From: Misgurnus anguillicaudatus
Taxonomy: Eukaryota > Chordata > Actinopteri > Cypriniformes > Cobitidae
Direction of reading: 5' to 3'
DNA length: 64,000 nucleotides
Assembly: GCF_027580225.2 (NCBI RefSeq)
Contig: NC_073358.2
Coordinates: forward strand, 29,848,501 to 29,912,500
Shown here: positions 32,160-43,212 of the stretch, piece by piece
Layout of the letters: every line of letters begins with the position of its first letter
Position numbering within the stretch: position 1 is the stretch's first letter
Translations under genes and position numbers: made by a program
Notes under the pieces: model-generated
The model's database searches: none
Seen by the model: the letters and a program-made list of their open reading frames with translations, nothing else
What the model was told of the DNA's origin: nothing

Positions 32160-32450
32160 GCCAGCTACACTAGTCAACATGAACTAATAATGAACCGCAC
32201 TTATACAGCATTTATTAATCTTTGTTAATGTTAATTTCAACAATTACTTATACTTTATTAAAATCTTGTCAACATTAGTTAATGCACTCTGAACTAACAT
32301 GAACAAGCAATTAAAGCTTAAATTTTTATTAACTAACATTAACAAAGATAAATAAATACTGTAACAAATGTATTGCTAATGGTTTGTTCAAGTTAGTTAA
32401 TACATTAACTAATGTTAACTAATGAACTTTATTGTAAAGTGTTACCGAAA
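32160..32450. repeat. AACTAATGTTAACTAATG-type dispersed repeat
   Basis: Repeated TTAGTTAATGCA and AACATTAAC motifs, ending CTTTATTGTAAAGTGTTACC, a terminus I recall as common in fish genomes. A fragment lies at 24896. Confidence 0.6.
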
Positions 32451-32499
32451 TCACAATGCATTTAAAGACAATTCATGAGCAATCTATTAAATAGAACGA

Positions 32500-33745
32500 C
32501 AATTTACACAAGTTGATTGTACATTTGTTTTGTACAGGTATTAAAATGTAAGCATATATTTTATAAATTAAAGTCACTGTGTGCTTAATGGCAAAAGGGT
32601 ATTGAACATTGAGGAGAAAAAAAACGCAAACAGTCATTCCACAGCCTGTGATGTCAATGTCTTCCACATATTATGTTCACATTGTCCATTATAAAGTTGC
32701 TACTTTCAGATTTTAGAAGATCAAGAGAGCCGTTGAACACTATGGTTGGTGTGGGACCTTTGGGTTCCTGTAAAACAAACATTTCACCTTTTAAGTGCTT
32801 TTTACCAATTAACAGAAGCCATCAAATAGACTTAAAATTATCCCATAATAACACAAATAAAGTATGACAACTAGGCAAGCGACACTCAAGAACCAACAAG
32901 ACTCATAATAATTGATGTAGAGCTGTATGCTATTTAAGGGTAAACAGAGTAATATTTTTATATTTGCATTGAATTTTACTTTAAATAAAGTGCCTCAAAT
33001 GCTAACTAAATTACAGAACTATACTTACACTATTTACACACAGTCAAGGAAGCTGGGATTTTCTTGAAATAATGCTTGCAATAACATAAGTGCAGCATTC
33101 CTCACCAGACCTACAAAGATACAAATTATTGTACATTAGGTACAGATATCAATTACAGGGACATTTTACTCAAAAAAGAAAACTCATTCACTCACTCGTT
33201 ATTTCAAACGTTCACAGCTTTCTTTCTTCAGCAGAACACTAACACAAAAAAGATTTTGAAGAATGTCTGTAACCGAACAACTCTGCTAGCAATTTAATGG
33301 ACACAAAACCAATGCAGGTCAATGGGCACCATTGTTGTTCGATTACCATACTTTTTCAAAATATCTTCTGTTGTGTTCTGCTGAAGAAAGTGACGACAAT
33401 TTTCATTTGTGGGTAAACTTTAACTCTTTCTCAGCCAGCGTCTCTTAATTAACAAGTTTACTCTTCAATGGCAAGGAAAAAGTTTATACTAACATTATTT
33501 TCACATTTTCACTTATACAATTTATAGGTGCTAGAACCTTTACATTGACAATGCAAATAAGGCTACTTTACACTGGACAAAGAACAAGCACCTTCTGTGG
33601 TTTCCTCTCCAATGAGATTGACGTAGAGATGTTTTTTACTTCCTTCTTTTGCACTCCTGATGTTGTTTGGGGCCATTTTATTTAGAGATGTTTCCATGTT
33701 CTTCACCAAGTCTGTTCCAAACCTCATTGTCATTCCATGCAGCAT
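32500..33745 (-). pseudogene. spliced gene-like unit, three joined exons, frameshifted; unnamed teleost multicopy protein family
   Basis: Minus-strand exons 33745-33592, 33110-33040 and 32767-about 32500 join in matching phases through GT-AG sites. They encode MRFGTDLVKNMETSLNKM, KKHLYVNLIGEETTEG, LVRNAALMLLQALFQENPSF, EPKGPTPTIVFNGSLDLLKS and, after a frameshift at about 32654, VCVFFLLNVQYPFAIKHT. I believe the last part resembles the C-terminus of SAM-domain-associated uncharacterised proteins that are highly multicopy in fish, but I am not certain. An upstream exon 34122-34054 has an ATG yet reads into a stop. A TATA-like TATATA lies at 34970-34975, and a GTAAGT donor follows base 34862. 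The function is unknown. Conserved splice phases argue that the unit was once a real gene; the frameshift argues it is now dead or mis-sequenced. Confidence 0.5.
33156..33423. mobile_element. family G element, third copy
   Basis: TTTCTTTCTTCAGCAGAACA at the left and TGTTCTGCTGAAGAAAG at the right are inverted copies. CAATGCAGGTCAATGGGCACC recalls the centre of 9791-10085. It ends at TTAA 33420-33423. Confidence 0.65.
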
Positions 33746-34861
33746 CTTAAAACACAAAATCTTTATATATCCACTTTCAGACAAAAAGTTCCTTAAAGTC
33801 TACATTAACTTGAGGTTGCAATTGACTAGTGATGTATTTTTCAAAACACAATGTTCAATAAAAAATAGTGTGAAATATACAGAATTTAAATTAAATCCTC
33901 AAACACTTTACAGTCTTTAATGCTAAATTCTAAATGAAACACATACAGTAAGAATTATCATTAAAGCTACAAAACACAGATTTCTTTAATTTTGCTCTTT
34001 GATGAACATTAGTGACAGAAGTCAGGTTTACGAGGTCCATTTAAGCACCTTACCTTTTTGCATCAATAGGGTTTATACTTTAAAGCCAGTGACGTGTCTG
34101 ACCATTTATTAACCATGGTTATCTGTGGGGGAGAGGAAAAAAGCATAAATTACACTTCACAAAACAAATACACATAAAAACCTGAACACGTTTGGTTTTT
34201 AAAACATTTGAATGTTAAATGTAAATGTCTTAACAGCTACCATCACATTAATTATTTGTGTGCATCACATAAAACATGCATATCTAGACTTGCGGATACG
34301 AACGCTGCACTGCAATCGTGCATTTATAATACAGACCGGCGGAATGTTCTCAACTATGGCCAGCAGTTTACACTTTCCTTCCGAGTTTAGCTCCAACCCT
34401 GATAAAACACTCGTGAACAAGCGAAAAATACTCACGGAATATGTGTAAAACTGCGACAAACATTTACATATAATTTCCCTTCCACCGTCTTCCACCCGGT
34501 TCCTTTGACCACGCGCTTCACTAAAATAACACCCCTGTCTCGAATTTCGTCTCCTTACAACACAGCTGTCTTATTGTGATTGGCAATTTAATTTAAAATG
34601 AAAAAGAAATAAAGCAGGACTGTAACGTAATTCATTAAAACCCGGAACAAAATGTATTTAACAGAGCTTTTATAACTGACGGTTGACGAAGCCCGTCAAG
34701 TGCTTCAACGTTACCAGCAGTATTTTTTAACTGAGGTAAATATTATAAATGTAGCTTCTAGTATCACTATTTAGCACAACACCTACTCTAACAAAATAAA
34801 TATTAACTAATTATACTAAATGTTTCAGTAATATCGTTTCAAAAATGTAAAGTTTACTTAC

Positions 34862-34990
34862 CTCAGGGTACAAACAAGCAGAAATGCCGGTCCGGAGCCG
34901 AACTCCTCACCTCAGTTTGAAAAAAAACTGTCACGTCACGAGGCTCATCTTCGCTCATGGTGCAACGCATATATACGCCACCAGAGGGCA
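34862..34990 (-). promoter_or_regulatory. possible promoter and first exon of the 32500-33745 unit
   Basis: On the minus strand TATATA (34970-34975) is followed by an ATG at 34958 opening MSEDEPRDVTVFFQTE up to a GTGAGG donor after 34911. A second donor GTAAGT follows 34862. The ATG is too close to the TATA box for both to be used together, so either reading is tentative. Confidence 0.3.
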
Positions 34991-35659
34991 CTTTTGCGAT
35001 TATTTGTTTTTAATGCCCCTTCAGGTTAAATTAAACAAACATTGACAATATAGAATGTACAAAATAAAGAAAACACCTGGTAATTCACCAAAACCGCAAA
35101 CTGCACTGTAAGTTTCATGCTAATGTACAAAATTGCATACAAAAGCTCACAGGAAATAAAGCATACACTAAATATTCATAGCCTATTTATTGACTCTCTC
35201 TTTATTACTCTCTCTTTATTTGACCACAGCCTATTGACACAAAAAGGTTTGTGAATGAGTTGTGTAGGTTTGTAAATGAGTTGTGTAGGTCTGCAATTAT
35301 TGTGTAATCTTTAGTTTACACTTCAGTCACAAAACGTGAATTATATGCCTTCCAAGGGTTCTATATGGAACCCTTTTTTTGGTAAAAGGTTCTATTGGCC
35401 AAGTATAGAACCCCACGGTTCTATATAGAACCTCAAGGAACCTTTTTTTTAAGAGTGTACAGTCAGATACAGCCTTATACACATATGATGCAGAATTGGA
35501 TACTGAGTCAGTAATTGATCAACAGGAACAACAGCAGCAATACAAAGGACATCCCTATCTGGTAATTACATTTACATTTAGTCATTTAGCAGTAATTAAT
35601 CGTTGTTTGTTTATCTGCTATTTTAATAAAAAAAGGGCCGTAAATCTTGATGTGTTTTT

Positions 35660-35684
35660 TAATAATAATAATAATAATAATAAA
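35660..35684. repeat. (TAA)n microsatellite forming the LINE 3' tail
   Basis: AATAATAATAATAATAATAA run directly abutting the LINE. On the minus strand it is the short tandem tail often found at L2-type 3' ends. Confidence 0.85.
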
Positions 35685-36160
35685 TTTTATTTGTATTGCA
35701 CTTTACATTACAGCAATCTCAAAGTGCTACAAAGCATATAATATATAAAAATGCAAGATAAAATAATTTTTAAAGAGAAAAGCAATCATAAAATAACATT
35801 CAGTAAAAAGCTTTCTTAAAAAGATATGTTTTTAAGTTTTTTTTTTAAAAACATCAATAGTTTGTGGTGCCCTCAGGTGTTCAGGGAGGGCATTCCATAA
35901 TCTCGGAGCAGCCGATGAGAAGGCCCTACCACCCATGCTGCAGAGCTTGGTTCTAGGGATGTTGAGAGTGTTTGTATTTGCTGATCGGAGGGTGCGTGAA
36001 GTGGTGTGATGGTTGAGGAGTTCCTGTAGGTAAAGAGGGGCATTTCCGTGAATGCACTGGTGGGTCAGAAGGGAAACCTTATATTCAATCCTGAATTAGA
36101 CAGGGAGCCAGTGGAGAGATTTAAGGATAGGGGTGATGTGATCATACTTACGCACCCTCA

Positions 36161-39055
36161 TCAGGATTCTGGCAGCGCTGTTCTGGATGTTCTGTAGTCG
36201 CTGGATGCTTTTGCTAGAGATCCCGATGAGGAGTGCATTACAGTAGTCCAGCCTGGAGGAGACAAAGGCATGGACGAGCTTCTCTGCATCTGCCAGGTTG
36301 AGTAATGGGCGGAGTTTGGCAATGTTCTTGAGGTGGTAGAATGATGTCTTGCAGAGGTGTTTGATGTGGGTGTCAAAGGTGAGTTGAGAGTCCATTTAAC
36401 ACCCAAATTGGTGACAGATGTGGAAAGGGTGATGTTTTGGCCAGAGAAAGTGATACTGTTAATAGTTGAAAAGCGGAGCTGATGTGGTGTGCCAATTAAG
36501 ATGGCCTCCGTCTTTGAGCTATTCAACTGAAGGAAGTTGAGCTTCATCCATGTCTCTATCTCCTCCAGGCATGTGGTCAGTAAGGATGCTGGCAAGGGAG
36601 AAGAAGAGGTGGGGGTTGTCCTTAGATAAAGCTGTGTATCATCAGCATAACAATGGAATGATATACCATGTCTACTAATGATTCTGCCAAGGGGGAGCAT
36701 GTATATGGAGAAGAGTGTGGGGCCCAGCACAGAGCCCTGAGGAACACCGCAGGTGACATTTTGAGTATGTGATTTTGCTTTGCCCAGGGCGACATACTCG
36801 GTTCTGCCAGTCAGGTATGAGATACACCACTTATGAACATTTTCTGACAGTCCAATTGTGTATTGTAAGCGATGAAGGAGAATGCTGTGATCTACTGTAT
36901 CAAAAGCAGCTGTTAAGTCAAGAAGGATGAGTAGAGATGGGGAACCGGTATCTGCTGCCATCAGGAGGTCATTTGTGATCCTGACCAATGCTGTTTCTGT
37001 GCTATGGCCCGCACGAAAACCCGACTGAAACTTTTCAAACAAGTTATTGTGTTTTAGGTGAACATGGAGTTGTGCTGCAACAATTTTTTCCAGAACCTTT
37101 GACAGGAATGGGAGATTGGAGATGGGCCTATAGTTTGAGAGTATCTCTGGATCCAGAGTAAGTTTTTTCAGTAGAGGTCTGATGACAGCAGTTTTTAACA
37201 TTGGTGGGATATGGCCAACCAGTAGAGAGTGGTTTATAATCTTGGTGATGAATGGAGAAACAGCAGAGATGTTGGCCTTTAGCAAAGCTGAAGGGAAAGG
37301 GTCCAGGGCGCATGTGGATGGCTTCATTTTTTTTAAATTTTTTTTTTTTTTTTTAATGACGTACTCCAATTCTTCCTGTGTGGCATTAGAGAAAGAGTAG
37401 AGAGGCTGTACAATCTCAAACGGTGGGTCAGCCGTTGAGAGGGGCAGGACAGCAGTGGTGGAGAGGTGTGAGCGGATGTTTTTTACTTTTTGTGTGAAGA
37501 AATTGATGTGCATGTTGCACATCTCCTCAGTGGTCTCAGAGTGGGAGGATATGGGAGGTTTGAGAAGGTGATTTAGAGTTGAAAAAAGCTGCTTGGAGTT
37601 TCCGTGACTATTGTTAATGATAGTAGAATAATATCTGGACTGTGCGTCCCTCAGAGCTTTTGCATATGCCTTCTTTTGTTCTCTGTAAGCCTGTTTGTGA
37701 ACAGTCAGACCAGTTGTCTTTAACCGTCGCTCAAGGACACGCCCAGCCGCCTTCATCTTTCGCAGCTCGCAGTTGTACCATGGTGCAGAGCGCCTGAATG
37801 AAACTGATCTGGATATTAAGGGGGCGTGGACATCCAAAAGACTGCTCAGGGACTGGTTGTAAAAATCCACGGAATCAGTAATGGAATGGCGGTCAGTAAC
37901 GCTGGAGGAGAGATGTTGAAGATCCTGGGCCAGGGCATCCGCATCAATTTTTTTCAAATTTCTGTATTGTATTTGCCGCTGTGGTTTGGTGTGGGGGGAA
38001 GGAAAGGGCAACTCCATTGACACAACCTTATGATCTGAAACACCCAGATCATAAACATGTAGATTGCTGATGGGGGCGGAGTTAGAAATAACCAAATCAA
38101 GGGTGTGTCCTCTGGAATGTGTGGGGACATCAACATGTTGTTGTAAATTGAGGGAGTCTAACAACTGAAGGAAATCAGCAGCAATATGACATGAGGGGGT
38201 GTCAACATGAATATTTATATCTCCCAGAATTATTGTATTTGCAGAGGTAGTACAGAGTGTTGTAAGGAGATCAGATATTTCTGGGAAAAAGACAGCATTG
38301 TGTTTAGGGGGGCGGTAAATAAGGAGAACAGTCATTGGAAAAGGGGGCTTACATTTAAATGCAAGACACTCGCAGGAAGATGTTGCAGGCAACGCGATGG
38401 GGGACAGCTCCAGGTCCTGTCGGTAAATTACCGCTAGGCCACCACCGCGGCCAGTACTGCGAGCTGCCTCCAAGTAACTGTAGCCGGGGGGGCAGGCTTC
38501 ATTTAATGCAGAGTAAACCTCCGGCTGATGCCAGGTCTCTGTCAAACACATGAAGTCAAGTCCATTCTCTCTGATGTGTTCTTCTATCAGTGTGGATTTA
38601 TTATTGATGGATTGAGTGTTAAAAAGTTCGAATTTGATCAATGACTGTGGGGTAAATCTCTGTACAGGTCGTAAAACATTAAAATCCACTCCACGCAGAA
38701 CTTTAAAATCCACTCCATGCAGACTACAATCCAATCCATAAACTGTATCCAACCGAAAGTGCGGAGATCCCATACTGGAGTGGAGGGGTCTCGCGATATT
38801 TCCAGTGTAGAAAGTAACTGGAGCGGCCGCGCTCTGATGACGCGACAAACATGCGAATGAGGACCAGAGAGACGGGATATTTGTAGCAGAGCAGCTCGGC
38901 TGGTTGTGTAAGATGAATTTTCGACCGGAGCCTCTATGAATGTAACGAGGGCGGCGAAGAAGTCCAAGTTCTTTGATGATGGTGATGTTAAATCCAGTTG
39001 TGGTTACGAAACTGCGAAGTCGTCGGAGTTGCGAGCTGGAATAGCGGAATGCCAT
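36161..39055 (-). CDS. LINE ORF2: AP endonuclease plus reverse transcriptase, 964 codons
   Basis: It nicks target DNA and copies its own RNA at the nick. Endonuclease features (residues about 120-350): FELFNTQSINNKSTLIEEHI, CLTETWH, GRGGGLAVIYR, ILGDINIHVD, LDLVISN and GVSDHKVV, including the SDH catalytic block. Reverse transcriptase (about 600-860): NYRPISNLPFLSKVLEKI, QSGFRAGHSTETALV, LLILLDLTAAFDTVDHSILL, GVPQGSVLGP and the active site YADDTQLYL. A Lys-rich run encoded by an 18-T tract at 37335-37355 is an insertion in a linker. The frame is lost at about 36395 (LGV to MDSQLTFDTHI in another frame). That second frame ends in a stop at 36096 directly after LHWLPV, where homologues continue. 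Start chosen at the first ATG, 39055. Confidence 0.88.
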   Translation of the reverse strand: MAFRYSSSQLRRLRSFVTTTGFNITIIKELGLLRRPRYIHRGSGRKFILHNQPSCSATNIPSLWSSFACLSRHQSAAAPVTFYTGNIARPLHSSMGSPHFRLDTVYGLDCSLHGVDFKVLRGVDFNVLRPVQRFTPQSLIKFELFNTQSINNKSTLIEEHIRENGLDFMCLTETWHQPEVYSALNEACPPGYSYLEAARSTGRGGGLAVIYRQDLELSPIALPATSSCECLAFKCKPPFPMTVLLIYRPPKHNAVFFPEISDLLTTLCTTSANTIILGDINIHVDTPSCHIAADFLQLLDSLNLQQHVDVPTHSRGHTLDLVISNSAPISNLHVYDLGVSDHKVVSMELPFPSPHTKPQRQIQYRNLKKIDADALAQDLQHLSSSVTDRHSITDSVDFYNQSLSSLLDVHAPLISRSVSFRRSAPWYNCELRKMKAAGRVLERRLKTTGLTVHKQAYREQKKAYAKALRDAQSRYYSTIINNSHGNSKQLFSTLNHLLKPPISSHSETTEEMCNMHINFFTQKVKNIRSHLSTTAVLPLSTADPPFEIVQPLYSFSNATQEELEYVIKKKKKNLKKMKPSTCALDPFPSALLKANISAVSPFITKIINHSLLVGHIPPMLKTAVIRPLLKKLTLDPEILSNYRPISNLPFLSKVLEKIVAAQLHVHLKHNNLFEKFQSGFRAGHSTETALVRITNDLLMAADTGSPSLLILLDLTAAFDTVDHSILLHRLQYTIGLSENVHKWCISYLTGRTEYVALGKAKSHTQNVTCGVPQGSVLGPTLFSIYMLPLGRIISRHGISFHCYADDTQLYLRTTPTSSSPLPASLLTTCLEEIETWMKLNFLQLNSSKTEAILIGTPHQLRFSTINSITFSGQNITLSTSVTNLGVKWTLNSPLTPTSNTSARHHSTTSRTLPNSAHYSTWQMQRSSSMPLSPPGWTTVMHSSSGSLAKASSDYRTSRTALPES

Positions 39056-39100
39056 ACTGAGCTAGAACTCGTCTGCAGCAGGTAGGTGCCTAGCTACCTA

Positions 39101-39537
39101 ACTTCTCCACTGGTATAAAATAACTCTAGCACAAAGTATATACCACAACGTATGTGCAAAATATATGCATTCAAATTATGTAAACAGCATAAGCATAATT
39201 AAAGATCGCCTGCGGAGAAGCGGCGAACAAACAGCGCCAGCGTCCTCTCCTGCAGTTTTTTCTGCATTTGCCCATTTAAAAGGTGTAAATGTCGTAAGTT
39301 TGCAGTTGTTTGTTTTGTTTACATTACATACACATATGCGCCGAACACAAACAAAACACGTGAGATTTTTATTTACTTACGCCTGTGGTTGCGACTCCTA
39401 AATAGGGTCTTTTAAAGTTGGGACTGCTCCATCAGTTGTAAACAAGTGGCAAATCTGGCGTCAAACTGAGCCTTGTTTGTAAGCAATCCTCTCTGAAATG
39501 CAGCCAGGGAACAAACATAAACCCATTCACAATGACG
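39101..39537. other. intergenic, nothing recognised
   Basis: GC-richer stretch 39200-39260 with no repeat or gene signal I can support. The open frame at 39165-39401 has no familiar motif. Confidence 0.4.
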
Positions 39538-39539
39538 TT

Positions 39540-39790
39540 GCTTTATACTGGACCTCAAGTAACATGGATTGTGTGCCTCTCCTCTCTTCCTCCAGACTCT
39601 GGGACCCGATTTCCAAAGAAAATGCAAAATTTACATTCATCAGAGAACATAACTTTGGACCACTCAGCAGCAGTCCAGTCCTTTTTGAAGATCGAGACAC
39701 TTCTAACTCTGTCTGTTGTTCAAGAGTGGCTTATACAAGGAATGCAACAGCTGAACCCCAGGTTTCAGAAACTTGTAGGAGAAAGAAGGC
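39540..39790 (-). pseudogene. Tc1/mariner-type transposase fragment
   Basis: The minus strand reads KKDWTAAEWSKVMFSDECKF then CIFFGNRVPESG, the region around the first catalytic Asp of Tc1-like DDE transposases (WSDE-type motif, here FSDE). It is flanked on the 3' side by a frame change. The plus-strand frames of 98-103 codons over it are shadows. Confidence 0.75.
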
Positions 39791-39837
39791 GTAAGTTTGG
39801 ACCAGAAATGCACCGTCACAAGCTCAACTTACCTTAT

Positions 39838-39915
39838 GTTTAGCATGAGGGTTACATCTTTTAAACTGGGTTAATAAGTCAGAATGCATGAAATAGCATT
39901 AAACCCCCCCTTTAC
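39838..39915 (-). mobile_element. family V terminal fragment
   Basis: ATGCATGAAATAGCATTAAA is the inverse of the terminus at 11512-11545. Only the end is present. Confidence 0.55.
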
Positions 39916-40137
39916 GTTGCACTATGATATTTGAGTATAGCATAGACTTTGCAAGAAAGGTCATTATTGAAATATGCAAATTATGTAAATTAAACTTTGT
40001 TCCACTTCATGGTTGTGTCCCACTTGTTGTTGATTCTTCAAGAAAAAATTACAGTTTTATATCTTTATGTTTGAAGCCTGAAATGTGGCAAAAGGTTGAA
40101 AAGTTCAAGGGTGGCCGAATACTTTCGCAAGGCACTG
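39916..40137. mobile_element. Tc1-like element 3' end
   Basis: AAGTTCAAGGGTGGCCGAAT and ACTTTCGCAAGGCACTG followed by TA is a Tc1-type terminal inverted repeat. The partner end was not found nearby. Confidence 0.65.
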
Positions 40138-41223
40138 TATATATAGGGATGTGTGCAGGAATATAAGGGGTGAGTGACAAGTATGACAGACAGCAAATGT
40201 AAAAACTCTGCATATGTTATACAAATATAAGAAAGGGGTAAAAGAATTGACAGGAAAAGACTGAGAAGGGCCTACTGAAAGACTATATCAGAGAATGCAC
40301 AAACTTAGAAATGCAATTGTGTTATATTACAGCAGCAGTTATGGGTATTTAACTGAGAGACTGATTATATTCCCAAACAACTGTCAGCTTTATAATCCAC
40401 AGTAGTCTTTCAACAGTCCGTAAAACGTATAACACATTTATCAAAGTAATGACGCCCATGCTGCAGGAAGACAAAACGTTGTGCAAATGCCTTTGTTATT
40501 ATGCTTTTTCTTTTGTACATTAAACTAGAAAACTTTTACTTTTGAAAAGTACATTTACAAATCATTTTAAGACCCCAAAATAACAGTGAAACATCATATG
40601 GCGCTGCACTAATTACCGTACAAAATGAAGGTTTTGAAAAATTGAAATCACAGTAATGAAAAATGTTTTACACATTCAGATTCACTACAGCAACACCTCA
40701 ATCTCTCTTCTCTCATTATTTAGAGACTCCTAAAGGTTATGTGCACACGCAGCTAGGGACCGACACAGTCGATATATACCACAGCTGAGTAATGCGTCCG
40801 TGGGCGAGGACGCCAGCCACCCGTACTAAACGCATCCCAGTGGCACCGTAATGACTTCAGAGGGAGTTCCAGTATAAACCTGTCAGCCTGCAAATAAATA
40901 ACAGTCATTAACCAGCATCCTACCTATGGCACTTTTTCGAAAGAAACTTTTCCTGTGCATATTCTACATATTACTGTGACGGCTTTGGTAGTTAATCTCC
41001 TCTGCGCTGCGCGAGGGACAAACATAATGAATGTGAAAAATAGCTGCTAGGTGGCCCAAGTTTTTGATTGGGGAGGGGGGGTGTTAAGGAACCAGATGAA
41101 ATGTTATTAGACAGAAGACAATATAGAACTTGGTGAGATGTTTACTATTGCGTGGAGGGGCATTATTTTTGGTTTTTGAGGAGAAACCAGTGTAGCTCTA
41201 AACTTTAGGCAAGTTTTAAAGTA
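40138..41223. other. intergenic, nothing recognised
   Basis: No gene, repeat boundary or RNA gene supported. A run of G (GGGGAGGGGGGG) occurs near 41071. Confidence 0.45.
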
Positions 41224-41704
41224 CTGTGCAAAAGTCTTAGGCCACCATGCTACCATTAGATTTGTTGTTTTTGCAATTGTATAGTGATCATATATAATTA
41301 TCTCTTCTCCCAGAAAATACAGGAAATGTGTATGTAGTATTAAAAACAGTATATAAGTATAAGCTGAAGTGTCAAGTATTTAGGGTAAACTCCCCTTCCA
41401 CTTGAGCAATAGCAGGCAGCTGCAGGACCTCTTAAACCTAAATAAGTTGAAATCCTAATTTCAAATTATAATCAAATGACTTCAGGACTTCGGTCACCTC
41501 AAAAAAGCTCAAGATGTGTTTCGTGCCAAGAGGTCACACTAAATACTGACTGATGCCTGGAGAAGACATTTAGAAATTGTTTTGTTTTTAATTTTGTGTG
41601 TACATATTTCCTGTATTTGTATCTTAAAAAGAGTAAAAAATATGGACGTTAACACTTTGCTAAAACAACAAAGCTGGTGATAGTGGCCTAAGACTTTTGC
41701 ACAG
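41224..41704. mobile_element. Tc1/mariner-type MITE, TA-flanked
   Basis: CTGTGCAAAAGTCTTAGGCC at the left is answered by GGCCTAAGACTTTTGCACAG at the right, perfect inverted repeats of 20 nt with TA outside. The 481-bp interior is non-coding. Confidence 0.9.
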
Positions 41705-41712
41705 TACTGCTG

Positions 41713-41900
41713 TATATGTGACCCTGGACCACAAAAACAGTCATAAGAACAGGGGCTTATACCATGAAGTCGGTTTAAGTGGATAGCCAGGTAAGTTTAA
41801 GATTAGTTTGCGCCAACCCTGGGTTTTAGGTACCATGAAAGTAGCGCGGCTTTAATCGGTGTTTGTCGCCATGGTATCTTACGCTGCACGGCTAACCTGC
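41713..41900. repeat. fragments of dispersed repeats
   Basis: TGTGACCCTGGACCACAAAA is a start I recall from a common fish repeat. TACCATGAAGTCGG and TACCATGAAAGTAGCG are internally related. No clear ends. Confidence 0.4.
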
Positions 41901-43212
41901 CCCGGGGCAGGAAGTATATCGCTATCTGAAATATTGCCAAAGACGGCGTTACATGGACGCAGGAAGTATGGCAAGAGAGACGCAGCGTCTCGTTCCCTTC
42001 TCAGGGAACAACAGTAAAATGTCAAACACAACTATGCAAAAAGCATTTTCGCATACAGAAGATATAAGCATTTAAAGTTAGCACGTGTGTTAAAAAGTCT
42101 AGATTTTTTATGATATTATCCTACACTACACAGGGAATAATATGGATTTTCCAGAAAACTTCTTGCATAAAATAGATTCAAGCACTTTTAATGACCTGTA
42201 TCTATGTATGTATATTTTCAAAAACTTCCTAGGGCCTTGAATTATTTCCCCCAGAATTACAAACTTTCAAGGATTTCAAAGACCTGTGGACCCTGTTAAG
42301 GGTAATTTTCTCAATATTTCTTGCACCCTCCAGTTTTTTAAATAATTGAACAAATATTGTTATAAACCACATGTCAATGAATGCATATTAATTCAGTAAA
42401 TATAAAAATTATCCATATGGTCCAAAGTGGTCCATATTACTAGAGAAAAATAATGAGCACATTTGCTGTATGCTTTTATTTATTTATATGGCTATATTCA
42501 TGGCGAGAAGCAGTTCATCTACAGACAAAGTTAATCTATACACAAGTCAAGGAAGGACATTAGGGACCTTCTTGCTCAGAGGCAACAGTGCTAGCCACAA
42601 AAATATATATTTATAATTTGTAGGTGTTAGTTTTCTTCCATCTATTACACACGGTACCAATACTGTACCACCACCTTATGAAATCAGGGAATCAAAGGTT
42701 TATTTTACATGTCATTCCTGAGGTCTCCAGCTACAAAGGCTACAAATGTTTACCAAACATACAGTAATTACATGCACACAGTGCTGAGCTTTGATGCCGG
42801 GCAGAGCCCCGCAGCAACACCAGACAATCATGTGTTTAGCACTCGTTTGCTCTTTCATTTCTTCCTAATCCCTCTATTCCTCAGTTCTATATTCCTCAGG
42901 GAGAGTCTTTCATCACCTGACAGAATAAAACAAGCACTTCCCCGTTTGTCCTCTCTAAACCCTCACAAACACGCACATACGCAAGCACATATGTCATTCA
43001 TTAAACCTTATGAGCTCAGGTAATTAGAGGATTGAGGATATGACTTTTGATGGGAATGGCGCAAGCAGAATTTTAAAGTCTTTTGTCCCATAAGGGCCAC
43101 AAAGTCTTAGTGATTACCCATCACAGGGGGGTACTTTCTTGTAGGGATGTGGGAAAGGTACTCTAACACCCATAAAACTAGCAATTACAACCCCTTAATA
43201 TTTATACAGAGC
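41901..43212. other. intergenic, nothing recognised
   Basis: The open frame at 42709-43023 (104 codons) shows no known motif and no splice support. Otherwise AT-rich unique-looking sequence. Confidence 0.4.

Larger units (their letters stand above)
31618..35457. mobile_element. family W inverted-repeat element of 3.84 kb, TA-flanked, enclosing a gene-like unit
   Basis: Left end CACTCTTAAAAAAAATGG and right end CCTTTTTTTTAAGAGTG are inverted repeats with TA on both outer sides (31616-31617 and 35458-35459). GGTTCTATATnGAACC palindromes follow both ends. The interior holds a spliced minus-strand unit (32500-33745, possible 5' exons to 34958) and two other repeats (32160-32450, 33156-33423). 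It could be one element that took up host DNA, or two related short elements either side of a gene. Confidence 0.55.
35660..39100 (-). mobile_element. L2-type LINE retrotransposon, nearly full length
   Basis: Minus-strand non-LTR retrotransposon: short 5' leader, an ORF with endonuclease and reverse transcriptase, a C-terminal part, then a 3' end with a tandem TTA tail. AATACAAATAAAATTTATTA on the minus strand at the tail resembles other fish L2 ends. No separate ORF1 was found. It is the least decayed mobile element in the window. Confidence 0.9.

Noticed and set aside
37128..38967. Several frames on both strands inside the LINE
   Set aside because: Shadows of the 964-codon endonuclease/reverse transcriptase frame.
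39498..39843. Two plus-strand frames of 98 and 103 codons
   Set aside because: They lie antisense to a Tc1-like transposase fragment, whose catalytic-core motif reads on the minus strand.
42709..43023. 104-codon plus-strand frame
   Set aside because: No recognisable motif, no splice context, and Leu/Phe/Ser-biased as expected for AT-rich chance frames.
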